From positions 340,788 to 400,639 of the forward strand of contig NVWO01000001.1 of NCBI GenBank assembly GCA_002746255.1: a stretch of 59,852 nucleotides of DNA, in the 5' to 3' direction. The notes under the pieces are model-generated. The model saw only the letters and a program-made list of their open reading frames with translations. It did not search any database and was not told the DNA's origin. Shown piece after piece: positions 52,120 through 59,852 of this stretch (its first letter is position 1; the number at the start of each line of letters is the position of its first letter). The stretch comes from Rhodospirillaceae bacterium. GTDB taxonomy: Bacteria; Pseudomonadota; Alphaproteobacteria; GCA-2746255. Both the position numbers and the translations under genes were made by a program.

Positions 52120-52610
52120 GCGACTTTTCTATAAAGCTTGGGCAGCAAATTGTCGAGATGAGGGGTTGCGTCGTATAATGAAGCCGTGATTGCGGCCAGA
52201 ATGTGGACGGGGGTATGCGGCGAGGCAAGCGTTGACTCCGCCTGCAGAAAAAGTTGCTGAGTGCTCGTAATTTCGAAACGTATATGGGTGCGTGGCGGAA
52301 GTCCCTCAACGATCCCAAGAATTTCATCGCGGGCATTCGCACACTGCGCCGAATATGGAACAATCCCAAGATAGGCGCATAAGGTGATGTGGAGCATGCT
52401 TTTTTCGCGATGGGCCGTTACGCCGAAGGCGTGCTCCCGGTAGTGGAAGCCGAATTCAAAACTGGTCCAGATATCGCCATGGGTAATGCTGCCGTCTTGC
52501 GACAGTCGGATGGTGCCGACTTCGAGAGGAATCGTCTGGGTGTCCAGAACGTCGATGGACGGGGTTGCATCCTCGTTAGGCGAAAGTGGTATGAGCGAAT
52601 TTTGTGGCAA
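52116..52610 (-). CDS. conserved hypothetical protein
   Basis: About 164 residues, overlapping the fcl stop by 4 bases on the other strand. The start is uncertain: TTG 52610 has GGGAG 9 bases upstream, while TTG 52637 has none. No domain is recognised. Segments such as TIRLSQDGSITHGDIWTSFE and LHITLCAYLGIVPYSA suggest alternating beta strands, followed by helices (VHILAAITASLYDATPHLDNLLPKLY). There is no signal peptide or membrane helix. The neighbours (fcl, psd) give no functional clue. Confidence 0.6.
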   Translation of the reverse strand: MPQNSLIPLSPNEDATPSIDVLDTQTIPLEVGTIRLSQDGSITHGDIWTSFEFGFHYREHAFGVTAHREKSMLHITLCAYLGIVPYSAQCANARDEILGIVEGLPPRTHIRFEITSTQQLFLQAESTLASPHTPVHILAAITASLYDATPHLDNLLPKLYRKVA

Positions 52611-52767
52611 GGCCCTGTTCTCCCTATTTGTATTCAACGTTTACATTTTGTTCTTAAAAAGGAGTAAAGTCCTCTGCCTTTCGGGTCCTGATGTGGGCGG
52701 GTAGATGCCATGGGGGAGGAGATTTCTTTCTTCCGGCGGAAGGATAGGTAGAGTTCTGGCATAAATC

Positions 52768-53469
52768 ATGTGGCACGAAGATTTAAGAAAAGCATATAGC
52801 CTGCGCATCCACCGTGAGGGATGGCCATTTTTGGCCGTGTTCGCTCTTGCGGCTCTTTTGCTTGGCTCCTTTTACACGCCGCTTGGCTGGGTTGGGCTGG
52901 TGGCGACGGTCTGGTGTGGCTGGTTCTTTCGTAATCCCGACCGTGTTGTTCCAACACGCGAAGGCCTGGTGGTCAGTCCGGCAGATGGCGTTGTTCGCGC
53001 GATTCAATCCATTGTGCCGCCTCCGGAGTTTGGCTTGCCGGCAGAGACGCACACGCGGATCAGCATTTTTCTGGATATTTTTAATGTGCATGTAAACCGG
53101 GTTCCGATCGCTGGAACGGTCGCCGAGCTTGTCTACCGGCCGGGGAAATTCCTCAATGCCAGCCTGGATAAGGCGAGTGAGCTTAACGAACGCCAGGTCA
53201 TTCGCATTACGACAGATACGGGAACGAATATTGGACTGTCCCAGATTGCAGGCCTCGTTGCCCGAAGAATAAAATGTGATCTGCAGCTGAATCAACAGGT
53301 CGTGACTGGCGAACGCTTTGGCATCATCCGCTTTGGAAGCCGGGCCGATATTTACCTTCCGCAACGGATTGCGCCGCTTGTTATTGTCGGGCAAAAGGTG
53401 CTTGGAGGCGAGACGGTGCTTGCCGACCTTCACTCTCAGGAGCCGGCACGGGCAGGAGAGCTCCGCTAG
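52768..53469 (+). CDS. psd: phosphatidylserine decarboxylase, short type
   Basis: 233 residues. One N-terminal hydrophobic region (WPFLAVFALAALLLGSFYTPLG onwards, residues about 15-55) anchors it. VVSPADGVVRAI, THTRISIFLDIFNVHVNRVP and the self-cleaving site FGSRADIYLP near residue 191 are the family motifs; cleavage before Ser makes the pyruvoyl cofactor. It converts phosphatidylserine to phosphatidylethanolamine and is followed directly by pssA. Confidence 0.95.
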   Translation: MWHEDLRKAYSLRIHREGWPFLAVFALAALLLGSFYTPLGWVGLVATVWCGWFFRNPDRVVPTREGLVVSPADGVVRAIQSIVPPPEFGLPAETHTRISIFLDIFNVHVNRVPIAGTVAELVYRPGKFLNASLDKASELNERQVIRITTDTGTNIGLSQIAGLVARRIKCDLQLNQQVVTGERFGIIRFGSRADIYLPQRIAPLVIVGQKVLGGETVLADLHSQEPARAGELR

Positions 53470-54282
53470 ATGTTTCGTGAAAAGCGCGAACGCCTGAAAG
53501 GGCTCTCCTTTAATCGGATGGTGCCGAACATTCTCACGGTCCTGGCACTTTGCGCCGGTCTTACCGCCATCCGCTTTGGCTTTCAGGAACGGTGGGAAGC
53601 CGCTATCTTCGCCCTTTTTGTTGCTGCAATTTTTGACGGGCTGGATGGACGTATCGCCCGGCTTATGGGCGCGACGAGCGAATTCGGCGCGATGCTGGAT
53701 TCCCTTTCCGACTTTTTAAGTTTCGGCGTTGCGCCAACCATTCTGCTTTATTTCTGGACGATGCAGCAATGGGGCGTGGTCGGTTGGGCGTTTGTGTTGC
53801 TCTATGGGGTTTGTTGTGCGCTAAGGCTGGCGCGGTTTAATACCCAGGACGGCGACGAGGGGGCGCCCTCCTGGTCCTATAATTTCTTTGTCGGCGTTCC
53901 TTCACCGGCCGCGGCGGCGCTTGTTCTGCTTCCAATGATGCTCAGTTTTGTCTTTGGGGATGACCTCTTGGGGCACCCGATTGCAAGCGCCGCGGTCCTG
54001 TTTTCCGTTTCAATCCTGATGATTAGCCGGGTGCCGACCTATTCCTTCAAGAACTTCAGGGTGCCCAACCGCTACGTGCTGCCGACCTTTCTTTTCGTCG
54101 GTCTGGTCGCCGCCTTTGTGGCAAGCGAGTATTGGGCAACGCTTTCGGCGCTCACCGTTCTTTACCTGGCCAGCATTCCGCTGAGCATGCGTTCGCATGC
54201 CGTCCTGAAACGCGAGACGGCGCGTCTCCAGGCGCAGGACGAGGATAATGGGGACAATGCCGGGGAAGAAAAGCCGCGTTAA
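53470..54282 (+). CDS. pssA: CDP-diacylglycerol-serine O-phosphatidyltransferase
   Basis: 270 residues with about eight membrane segments. The CDP-alcohol phosphotransferase signature D-G-x2-A-R-x8-G-x3-D-x3-D is exact in DGRIARLMGATSEFGAMLDS and the following LSD. It makes phosphatidylserine from CDP-diacylglycerol and serine. It abuts psd with no gap, so the two enzymes of phosphatidylethanolamine synthesis are made together. Confidence 0.95.
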   Translation: MFREKRERLKGLSFNRMVPNILTVLALCAGLTAIRFGFQERWEAAIFALFVAAIFDGLDGRIARLMGATSEFGAMLDSLSDFLSFGVAPTILLYFWTMQQWGVVGWAFVLLYGVCCALRLARFNTQDGDEGAPSWSYNFFVGVPSPAAAALVLLPMMLSFVFGDDLLGHPIASAAVLFSVSILMISRVPTYSFKNFRVPNRYVLPTFLFVGLVAAFVASEYWATLSALTVLYLASIPLSMRSHAVLKRETARLQAQDEDNGDNAGEEKPR

Positions 54283-54448
54283 CCATGATAAAAGATGACT
54301 TTCCATCGTTAAAACCTTCCCATTTTGTGTTGCCTGTCTAAGGCTTCCTTAAGTTTTCCCTCTTAGCTTGTAGGTCTAAGGCACGCTGCCCGGCGAATAT
54401 CCGCTGGGGGGCGGATTGGGCAGGCTTGGGAATGAGGTTGAGTCGGAC

Positions 54449-55486
54449 ATGCAGGTAAGGTTCCCTGCCATAATCGGAAAGCTGCCGGGTGGCGTTCTTG
54501 GTTGCGCCATCTTCGCCTTGACGGTTTCCGTGATAACGATAGTGGCTGTGTGGCTGCTCAACGGTCATCGTCATATAGGTGCCGAGGGACAGGTGCTTGT
54601 CGATACGATCAGCAAGATACAGCTTGAGATCTTCGTCGTTCTCGCCTGTCTGGTGGTTATCGGGGGGATGCTGTGGTTTCACCGCAGGGAAATAAGACGG
54701 CGGGACAAGGTTGAGAAAAGCATGGCGCTTGCGACGGACCGCGCGGAAGATACCGCCGAATCGAAGGCCCTTTTCCTTGCCAATATGAGCCATGAACTTC
54801 GCAGCCCGCTCAACGCGATCATAGGCTTTTCGGAGCTCATCAAGGGTGAGATCTTTGGAGAGACTAGGGCGGAATATAAAGAATATGCCGAGAATATCCA
54901 CGAAAGTGGAACGCATCTTCTCGAGCTCATCAACGATATCCTCGACATGTCAAAGCTTGAGGCAGGCAAGGCACCCCTGGACGCGCGCGTGACGGACATC
55001 GCCAGCCTCGTCGAGGCCTGCCAACGGCTGGTGGGCATCCGTGCTGAAACAAAGGGGCTTGCCATGGTGGTGAAAGTGGATAAATCGCTTCCGCCCCTTT
55101 TTGCGGATGAGCGGAAGATTCGCCAGATCCTGATTAACCTGTTGACGAATGCCATCAAGTTCACGCCGACAGGTGGGCGTATTACGACCTCGGCACGACT
55201 GGACGTGAATGGCGATTTTCTTCTGGAAGTAAAGGACACCGGTATCGGTATTGCGCCGGAAAACCTCGAAAAGGTGCTGGAACCCTTTGGGCAAGTGGCC
55301 AGCGAATTGGGGCGCAAGCAGCAGGGAACGGGTCTTGGCTTGCCACTTACCAACGCCTTTGTGAAGTTGCATGGGGGGACGCTGACGGTCGAGAGCGCAA
55401 TTGGCGAGGGGACAACGGTCACTGCCCGTTTTCCAGCCTCTCAGGTTATCGCATTAGAACAAAAGGTTCTTTCCTTCGCCAGGTAA
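54449..55486 (+). CDS. membrane sensor histidine kinase
   Basis: 345 residues from ATG 54449 (GAGG 10 bases upstream; a TTG at 54416 is less likely). Two membrane helices (residues about 14-38 and 57-77) with a very short outer loop precede the kinase core: H-box FLANMSHELRSPLNAIIGFS, N-box ILINLLTNAIKFTP, G1 DTGIGIAPE, G2 GTGLGLPLTNAFV. It resembles the PleC/DivJ-like group. No response regulator is adjacent, so the partner is unknown. Confidence 0.9.
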   Translation: MQVRFPAIIGKLPGGVLGCAIFALTVSVITIVAVWLLNGHRHIGAEGQVLVDTISKIQLEIFVVLACLVVIGGMLWFHRREIRRRDKVEKSMALATDRAEDTAESKALFLANMSHELRSPLNAIIGFSELIKGEIFGETRAEYKEYAENIHESGTHLLELINDILDMSKLEAGKAPLDARVTDIASLVEACQRLVGIRAETKGLAMVVKVDKSLPPLFADERKIRQILINLLTNAIKFTPTGGRITTSARLDVNGDFLLEVKDTGIGIAPENLEKVLEPFGQVASELGRKQQGTGLGLPLTNAFVKLHGGTLTVESAIGEGTTVTARFPASQVIALEQKVLSFAR

Positions 55487-55490
55487 GCTA

Positions 55491-55526
55491 GAGTGGGTCC
55501 AAGGCGATTGCTAAAATCGTCCACTC
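55491..55526. other. 36-base hairpin between kinase and methyltransferase genes
   Basis: GAGTGG (55491-55496) pairs with CCACTC (55521-55526), and inside it CGATT pairs with AATCG around a four-base loop. No T-run follows on either strand, so this is a folded element rather than a normal terminator. It starts 5 bases after the kinase stop and 23 bases before the next start. Confidence 0.4.
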
Positions 55527-55548
55527 ATCCAGCATATATCGAAGTGAA

Positions 55549-56289
55549 GTGACCTTGCCAAACGGTTCTTGCCCCGTCTGCGAGAGCGCAGACCGCACCG
55601 CCTACCATGCCTATAACGGCATGCAGTTTGTCCGTTGTGTGCGGTGCGATCTCGTTTATCTGGATCCGATGCCGACGCCGAAAGAAATTGCCGCCACGTA
55701 TGACGGCTTTGTGGGCACGACGGATTACTTCAGGAAAGCAGACAAGAAAATTAAACGCTCACGCCGCCGTGCACGCCGACTCAAACGGTATGCGCAAGGC
55801 AATCGCTATCTCGATATAGGCTGCAACGGTGGATTTATGGTGGAGGCGGCGCGCCAAGTTGGGTTTGAAGCGGCTGGCATGGATCTCGACCCGGTTTCGA
55901 TCGCTTATGCGCGTGAGCATTACGGAAAAAATACATATTTCCAGGGAACAATCGAAGCGCTCGCCGCTGTGGAAGCGGAAGCAGGGCGTGCCTTCGATGT
56001 GATTTATTGCAGTGAAGTCATTGAACATGTGCCCGAAATTCATTGTTTCGTGGCGGCCCTTGCCAGGCTTTTGAAGGTGGGCGGGATCGCGCAGATCACG
56101 ACGCCGGATATCACCCATTGGCGCCGCCCGCGGAATCTTGAAAAATGGGACGCTTTCTGCCCTCCTGACCACTGCCTCTTTTTCAATCCAGCCAATATAA
56201 AGCAGCTTCTCGATGCGCATGGGCTTCGAATTTTTCGCAGGTTTCACTCTTGGAAACCTGGGATCAAGGTCATCGCGCGGAAGGTTTGA
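55549..56289 (+). CDS. class I SAM methyltransferase with N-terminal zinc ribbon
   Basis: 246 residues from GTG 55549. CPVCESA and RCVRCDLVYLDPMP form a C-x2-C pair twice, as in the zinc-ribbon methyltransferases found in glycan and lipid loci. The SAM site is YLDIGCNGGFMVEAA near residue 87; YCSEVIEHVPE and GGIAQITTPD follow. The substrate is unknown; a sugar or lipid-linked sugar is typical for the family. The gene seems monocistronic and ends 32 bases before the tRNA on the other strand. Confidence 0.82.
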   Translation: MTLPNGSCPVCESADRTAYHAYNGMQFVRCVRCDLVYLDPMPTPKEIAATYDGFVGTTDYFRKADKKIKRSRRRARRLKRYAQGNRYLDIGCNGGFMVEAARQVGFEAAGMDLDPVSIAYAREHYGKNTYFQGTIEALAAVEAEAGRAFDVIYCSEVIEHVPEIHCFVAALARLLKVGGIAQITTPDITHWRRPRNLEKWDAFCPPDHCLFFNPANIKQLLDAHGLRIFRRFHSWKPGIKVIARKV

Positions 56290-56321
56290 TGACAGCCAGA
56301 TGGCTGGTTAGGAAGACGGCG

Positions 56322-56395
56322 TGGCTGGGGGACCTGGATTCGAACCAGGGTCACTCGGGTCAGAGCCGAGAATTCTACCGCTAAACTATCCCCCA
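56322..56395 (-). tRNA. tRNA-Gln (anticodon CUG)
   Basis: 74 bases on the minus strand, including an encoded CCA. Acceptor stem UGGGGGA pairs with UCCCCCA, giving the U1-A72 pair and G73 discriminator normal for tRNA-Gln. Anticodon stem CUCGG/CCGAG carries the loop CUCUGAC with anticodon CUG. The T arm is CCUGG-UUCGAAU-CCAGG. It reads CAG codons; a UUG-anticodon Gln tRNA must be elsewhere. Confidence 0.95.
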
Positions 56396-56423
56396 AACGC
56401 TCCGACCGATTCTCTAGCACGGC

Positions 56424-56620
56424 GTGCGCCGTTTGAATAGCCTGGCCGACAGGGCCGGACGTTTTGATCCGAAAGACGGTTTTGCGTCTGTTTTCGATAT
56501 TGGCGGCGGCAGGACCGGGATAGTATGGGGCGTCTCAATGGGGGTGGTGGCCACCGGAGCGAGGGTTTTGCTTCGTTTTCCTTTGGCGTTGGGATGCTGG
56601 CTGAAAAATATGGAGCTAAA
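56424..56620 (+). pseudogene. decayed gppA/ppx (exopolyphosphatase) fragment
   Basis: About 65 codons in two frames resemble the middle of Ppx/GppA phosphatases. In one frame GRFDPKDGFASVFDIGGGRTGI then VW (to 56528) matches the VFDIGGGSTEI phosphate-binding motif. In the next frame FASFSFGVGMLAEKYGA (from 56567) matches the ASLPFGVVTLAE-type motif of the family. The 13-residue distance between motifs is right, but a frameshift separates them, and both ends of the gene are missing. An intact gppA commonly precedes rlmE in alphaproteobacteria (from memory), so this looks like its remnant. Confidence 0.55.
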
Positions 56621-56624
56621 ATAG

Positions 56625-57401
56625 ATGGCGGCAAAGGGGAAAGGCGGCTCGGGTGGGCGGCGGCAGTTGACGACGCGGGTACGGACGGCCCGGGGACGGC
56701 GCGCCAGTTCGACCCGCTGGCTTCAGCGCCAGCTGAACGATCCCTACGTTGCCGAGGCGCAACATCGAGGCCTGCGTTCGAGGGCGGCCTTCAAATTGAT
56801 GGAACTTGACGACCGGTTCCATTTTCTGGAGCCGGGAAAGCGGGTGGTTGACCTTGGTGCCGCCCCTGGAGGCTGGACCAAAGTCGCCGTGGCGCGCGTG
56901 CAGGGAAAGACGAAGAAGGGATGCGTTGTGGCGATCGATTACCTTGCCATGGACGCCGTTTCGGGGGCCAGTATCCTGGAACTAGATTTTCTGGATGCCT
57001 CCGCACCTGCCTGCATTTGTGAGGGTCTGGACGGGCCGGCCGATGTTGTGCTTTCGGACATGGCGGCCCCGGCAAGCGGGCATGCGTCGACCGATCATTT
57101 GCGCATCATCACCCTTTGCGAGGCGGCTCTCGATTTTGCCGAGGAAATCCTTGCCCCTGGCGGCACCTTTCTTGCCAAAGTGTTGAAAGGCGGTGCGGAA
57201 AAGGAGCTTTTGCTGCGGATGAAGAAATCGTTTCGCGTCGTGAAGCATGCGAAGCCTCCTGCCAGCCGCCCCGGTTCGGCGGAGAGTTACGTCATCGCCA
57301 TGGGTTTTAAAGGCAGCGGTTTTAAAGGCAGCGGTCTTAAAGGGGCTGCTTCAAAGCCGCCTCAAGATGGGCCGGAAGCTCATGGATGGGAACCCGGGTA
57401 A
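56625..57401 (+). CDS. rlmE: 23S rRNA 2'-O-methyltransferase RlmE (FtsJ)
   Basis: 258 residues. RSRAAFKLMELDDRF (catalytic Lys), VVDLGAAPGGWTKVA (SAM site), VVLSDMAAPASGH (Asp), TFLAKVLKGG (Lys) and SAESYVIA (Glu) give the K-D-K-E tetrad for methylating U2552 in the ribosomal A loop. The C-terminal 25 residues are unusual: FKGSGFKGSGLKG comes from three 15-base direct repeats (57303-57347), and the tail overlaps the convergent host-attachment gene by 65 bases. Confidence 0.94.
   Translation: MAAKGKGGSGGRRQLTTRVRTARGRRASSTRWLQRQLNDPYVAEAQHRGLRSRAAFKLMELDDRFHFLEPGKRVVDLGAAPGGWTKVAVARVQGKTKKGCVVAIDYLAMDAVSGASILELDFLDASAPACICEGLDGPADVVLSDMAAPASGHASTDHLRIITLCEAALDFAEEILAPGGTFLAKVLKGGAEKELLLRMKKSFRVVKHAKPPASRPGSAESYVIAMGFKGSGFKGSGLKGAASKPPQDGPEAHGWEPG
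57303..57347 (+). repeat. three 15-base direct repeats in the rlmE 3' end
   Basis: GGTTTTAAAGGCAGC occurs twice exactly, then as GGTCTTAAAGGGGCT. In the rlmE frame each unit gives Gly-Phe/Leu-Lys-Gly-Ser/Ala. The repeats lengthen the RlmE tail into the convergent gene. Confidence 0.9.
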
Positions 57402-57802
57402 GGTCCTTGTTGATCTCGGCGGTTGTTTTCTCGCGCGCGGTTTTTCCCAATGCCTTTCGCGATGCATCGAGGGTTTTTGACGGAGCGACCAGCACCAGGC
57501 GGTCGAAGGTCTCTTTTTGCGCAGCCTGATTAAGAATTTCCGCCATCTTTTTGGCGAACAGCTCTTTCTCGAATTCGTGCCAATCGACACGCGGCGCCAT
57601 CGCATGGCGGCTGCCGTCAGCGATGTGCATCCTGGATGCGACTGGGTTTGTCCGTGCCGATATCGCGGGTGGGCTGGCGGCTTTGGTCGTCCTTTTCCGC
57701 CAGGACCGGCATGAGACCCATTCCCACGCTTCCCTGAAAAAAGATCCGGGCGCGGGCACCATTGGCTACCAATACCCATGTTTTCTCTGGTTTTTTTGGC
57801 AT
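57337..57802 (-). pseudogene. host-attachment family gene broken by a frameshift
   Basis: The N-terminal part reads from ATG 57802: KTWVLVANGARARIFFQGS, and later PTRDIGTDKPSRIQDAH, then stops at 57617-57619. The rest continues in another frame: ADGSRHAMAPRVDWHEFEKE, then FDRLVLVAPSKTLDASRKAL and LTRVPIHELPAHL. Joined, they give a complete host_attach protein (about 150 residues) with the shift between roughly 57620 and 57632. The two halves follow the family consensus right up to the break, so the lesion is recent, programmed, or a sequencing error. Function of the family is loosely defined. Confidence 0.75.
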
Positions 57803-57937
57803 TTTGGGCCTTCTTTTGCAGGCACAAACCAAGCAGGTTTCTCTCGATTTTGCACAAGGCTTACCTGAGGGTGCTGAATAGCCTTGGCAAGACGCAAGGG
57901 ATGATTATATTACCCGCCAACCAGCTTGGGAGAAGAT

Positions 57938-59401
57938 ATGCAGCTTAAGCTTGCACTTTCCTTTGACGACGTGTTGTTAAAACCTGCCGCATCAGAAGTT
58001 TTGCCGGCTGAAGTTGATACGAGCACGCAGCTTACTTCCACCATTCGCCTGAATATTCCCCTTCTTTCAGCCGCCATGGACACGGTGACGGAAAGTGCGA
58101 TGGCCATCGCGATGGGGCAATTGGGTGGGCTTGGCATCGTTCACAAGAACATGGAAATCGAGCGCCAGGCCGAAGAAATCCGCAGAGTCAAAAAATTCGA
58201 ATCCGGGATTGTCTTCGACCCCATCACAATTTCACCGGAACGCTCGCTTGCCGATGCTCTGAACCTGATGGCGGATCATCATATTTCTGGCATTCCCGTC
58301 GTTGAGGGTGAGACGCGCCGCCTTGTCGGTATTCTGACAAACCGGGATGTGCGTTTTGCCACAGATCCAGGCCAGCCGGTTTCCGAACTGATGACGAAAG
58401 AAGGCCTGATTACCATCCGCGAAAAAGTTGGTATGGGCGAGGCAAAACGCCTGCTTCACAAGCACCGGATCGAGAAATTGATCGTCGTCGATGACGACTA
58501 TCGCTGCATCGGTTTGATTACCGTGAAGGACATCGAAAAAAGCCAGGCTTACCCAAATGCCAACAAGGATGCACAGGGACGACTTCGGGTTGGGGGCGCA
58601 ACGGGCGTCGGCGATGCCGGCATCGCCCGGGCAGAGGCGTTGGCCGATGCGGGCGCCGATGCCGTCATTGTGGATACGGCCCATGGCCATTCCAGTGGCG
58701 TGTTGGAAACCGTCCGCCGCCTTCGTCAGTTTCCCAATGGGCCGGCGGTGATTGCCGGAAACGTTGCAACGGCGGATGGCGCGAAGGCGCTGATCGATGC
58801 CGGTGCGGATGCGGTGAAAATAGGCATCGGTCCCGGGTCGATTTGCACGACCCGCATCGTTGCCGGCGTTGGTGTGCCACAATTCACGGCCATCTGCGAC
58901 GCTGCCGAGGTGTGTTTGGAACAGGGCATCGGGGTGATTGCCGATGGCGGCGTCCGTTTTTCCGGTGATTTGGCGAAGGCGTTGGCGGCGGGGGCTTCCG
59001 TTGCGATGATCGGCTCCATGCTTGCCGGAACGGATGAAAGCCCCGGCGAGGTGTTTCTCTATCAGGGGCGTTCCTACAAATCCTATCGTGGCATGGGTTC
59101 CGTTGCCGCCATGGCGCAAGGCTCGGCGGACCGCTATTTCCAGCAGGAAGTGGCCGATATGCTGAAACTGGTTCCAGAGGGAGTCGAAGGCCGGGTGCCC
59201 TATAAGGGGCCGGTCGCCGGAGTCGTCCATCAGCTTGTTGGTGGCCTTCGCGCGGCGATGGGCTACACCGGCAATGGAACGGTCGACGACATGCGCCGCA
59301 ACTGCGAATTCTTGCGGGTTACATCAGGCGGTCAACGCGAAGGCCATGTGCACGATGTCACTATCACCCGCGAGGCGCCGAACTATCGGCAGAATGGCTA
59401 A
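57938..59401 (+). CDS. guaB: IMP dehydrogenase
   Basis: 487 residues from ATG 57938, with GGGAGAAG upstream; a TTG 4 codons earlier is less likely. [18 protein letters not shown] at the start, two CBS domains (residues about 90-205), [15 protein letters not shown], the catalytic Cys in [18 protein letters not shown], and [10 protein letters not shown]. It oxidises IMP to XMP with NAD, the first step of GMP synthesis. It is followed 53 bases later by guaA, the next enzyme. Confidence 0.97.
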   Translation: MQLKLALSFDDVLLKPAASEVLPAEVDTSTQLTSTIRLNIPLLSAAMDTVTESAMAIAMGQLGGLGIVHKNMEIERQAEEIRRVKKFESGIVFDPITISPERSLADALNLMADHHISGIPVVEGETRRLVGILTNRDVRFATDPGQPVSELMTKEGLITIREKVGMGEAKRLLHKHRIEKLIVVDDDYRCIGLITVKDIEKSQAYPNANKDAQGRLRVGGATGVGDAGIARAEALADAGADAVIVDTAHGHSSGVLETVRRLRQFPNGPAVIAGNVATADGAKALIDAGADAVKIGIGPGSICTTRIVAGVGVPQFTAICDAAEVCLEQGIGVIADGGVRFSGDLAKALAAGASVAMIGSMLAGTDESPGEVFLYQGRSYKSYRGMGSVAAMAQGSADRYFQQEVADMLKLVPEGVEGRVPYKGPVAGVVHQLVGGLRAAMGYTGNGTVDDMRRNCEFLRVTSGGQREGHVHDVTITREAPNYRQNG

Positions 59402-59454
59402 TCTCCGATCCTGCTTGCGTTCGGAAAAGAAAAGGGATGACGGGGCTTAACGCC

Positions 59455-59852
59455 ATGACAGATCGTGTTCTTATTCTCGATTTCGGTTCCCAGGTAACCC
59501 AGTTGATTGCGCGTCGCGTTCGCGAAAGCGGGGTGTACAGCGAAATTCACCCCTTTCACATAGGCCGTGAGGCGATTTTGGCCTTCGCGCCGAAGGCGAT
59601 CATCCTTTCCGGGGGGCCGGCTTCCGTTACCGGATTTGAAGCGCCCCAGGCGGATCCAGTTGTTTTTGAGCTTGGCGTGCCGGTGCTTGGGATCTGTTAT
59701 GGCGAACAGGTGATGTGCGCCCAGTTGGGTGGCGAGGTGGCGACGTCAGAGCATCGGGAATTCGGCCGCGCCTTTCTGGAAATCACCGAGGGCTGCGCGC
59801 TTTTCGAAGGCCTCTGGGAAAATGGGGCCACCGAACAGGTGTGGATGAGCCA
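59455..59852 (+). CDS. guaA: GMP synthase, N-terminal part
   Basis: 132 codons to the window edge. [20 protein letters not shown] at the start, ILSGGPASV and the glutaminase nucleophile Cys in [10 protein letters not shown] (Glu in place of the more common Met) identify the class I glutamine amidotransferase domain of GMP synthase. The ATP-pyrophosphatase and dimerisation domains lie outside. It aminates XMP to GMP and is co-directional with guaB. Confidence 0.95.
   Translation, partial: MTDRVLILDFGSQVTQLIARRVRESGVYSEIHPFHIGREAILAFAPKAIILSGGPASVTGFEAPQADPVVFELGVPVLGICYGEQVMCAQLGGEVATSEHREFGRAFLEITEGCALFEGLWENGATEQVWMS

Noticed and set aside
56386-56634. Minus-strand frame of 82 codons over the gap before rlmE
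   Set aside because: Its start overlaps rlmE, its end runs into the tRNA gene, and its composition (Pro/Arg-rich) is that of an antisense shadow. The plus strand has the gppA-like motifs.

Overview
The window looks like chromosome of a free-living alphaproteobacterium, probably in or near the Rhodospirillales. The basis is family content rather than any marker: siroheme sulfite reductase with DUF2849 and DUF934 partners, an HpnL-like membrane protein, a Psd-PssA pair, an EPS-type MarR regulator with a NusG paralogue, and guaB-guaA. By eye the base composition is moderately GC-rich, with AT-richer patches at the left end. No phage, transposase or CRISPR was seen.

Left part (1-18705): one long plus-strand surface-glycan cluster with many short gaps and start/stop overlaps. 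It holds a PhyH-like oxygenase (cut by the window edge), FkbM, NanM-like and TylF methyltransferases, three NeuB-related reading frames (a 42-codon remnant, a NeuB-SAF-cytidylyltransferase fusion and a short NeuB), a GT2-NeuA fusion, an MsbA-like ABC exporter, a DUF4910 aminopeptidase-like protein, an asparagine synthetase homologue, four glycosyltransferases or likely glycosyltransferases, an LpxD-like acyltransferase and a PIG-L deacetylase. Together they suggest synthesis, CMP activation, decoration (methyl, amide, acyl) and export of a nonulosonic-acid-like glycan. The early precursor enzymes (epimerase, dehydratase, aminotransferase) are not in the window.

Middle part (18844-32694): housekeeping and stress genes. 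These are a BaiN/YhiN flavoprotein, YaiI, a two-cysteine ArsR regulator of SqrR/BigR type beside a DUF2892 membrane protein, AldA, TypA with a possible attenuator, an old yellow enzyme, an Lrp-type regulator with a perfect palindrome upstream, sulfite reductase, HpnL, a secreted protein with nine perfect NPCAAK repeats, a DUF924 protein and a general stress-like protein.

32889-40640: a five-gene plus-strand operon for an ATP-dependent ketone carboxylase of the acetone/acetophenone carboxylase class, with two HyuA-like subunits, a small zinc subunit, one HyuB-like subunit and a fifth protein of unknown fold.

40688-52119: a second polysaccharide region. A minus-strand operon (MarR-type regulator, NusG paralogue, DegT aminotransferase) faces a TviB-like nucleotide-sugar dehydrogenase. 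After it come a GldA-GldF-GldG-like ABC system and manC-gmd-fcl, the route to GDP-L-fucose.

52116-59852: an unknown gene, psd-pssA, a histidine kinase, a methyltransferase, tRNA-Gln(CUG), a decayed gppA/ppx fragment, rlmE, a frameshifted host-attachment gene, guaB and the start of guaA.
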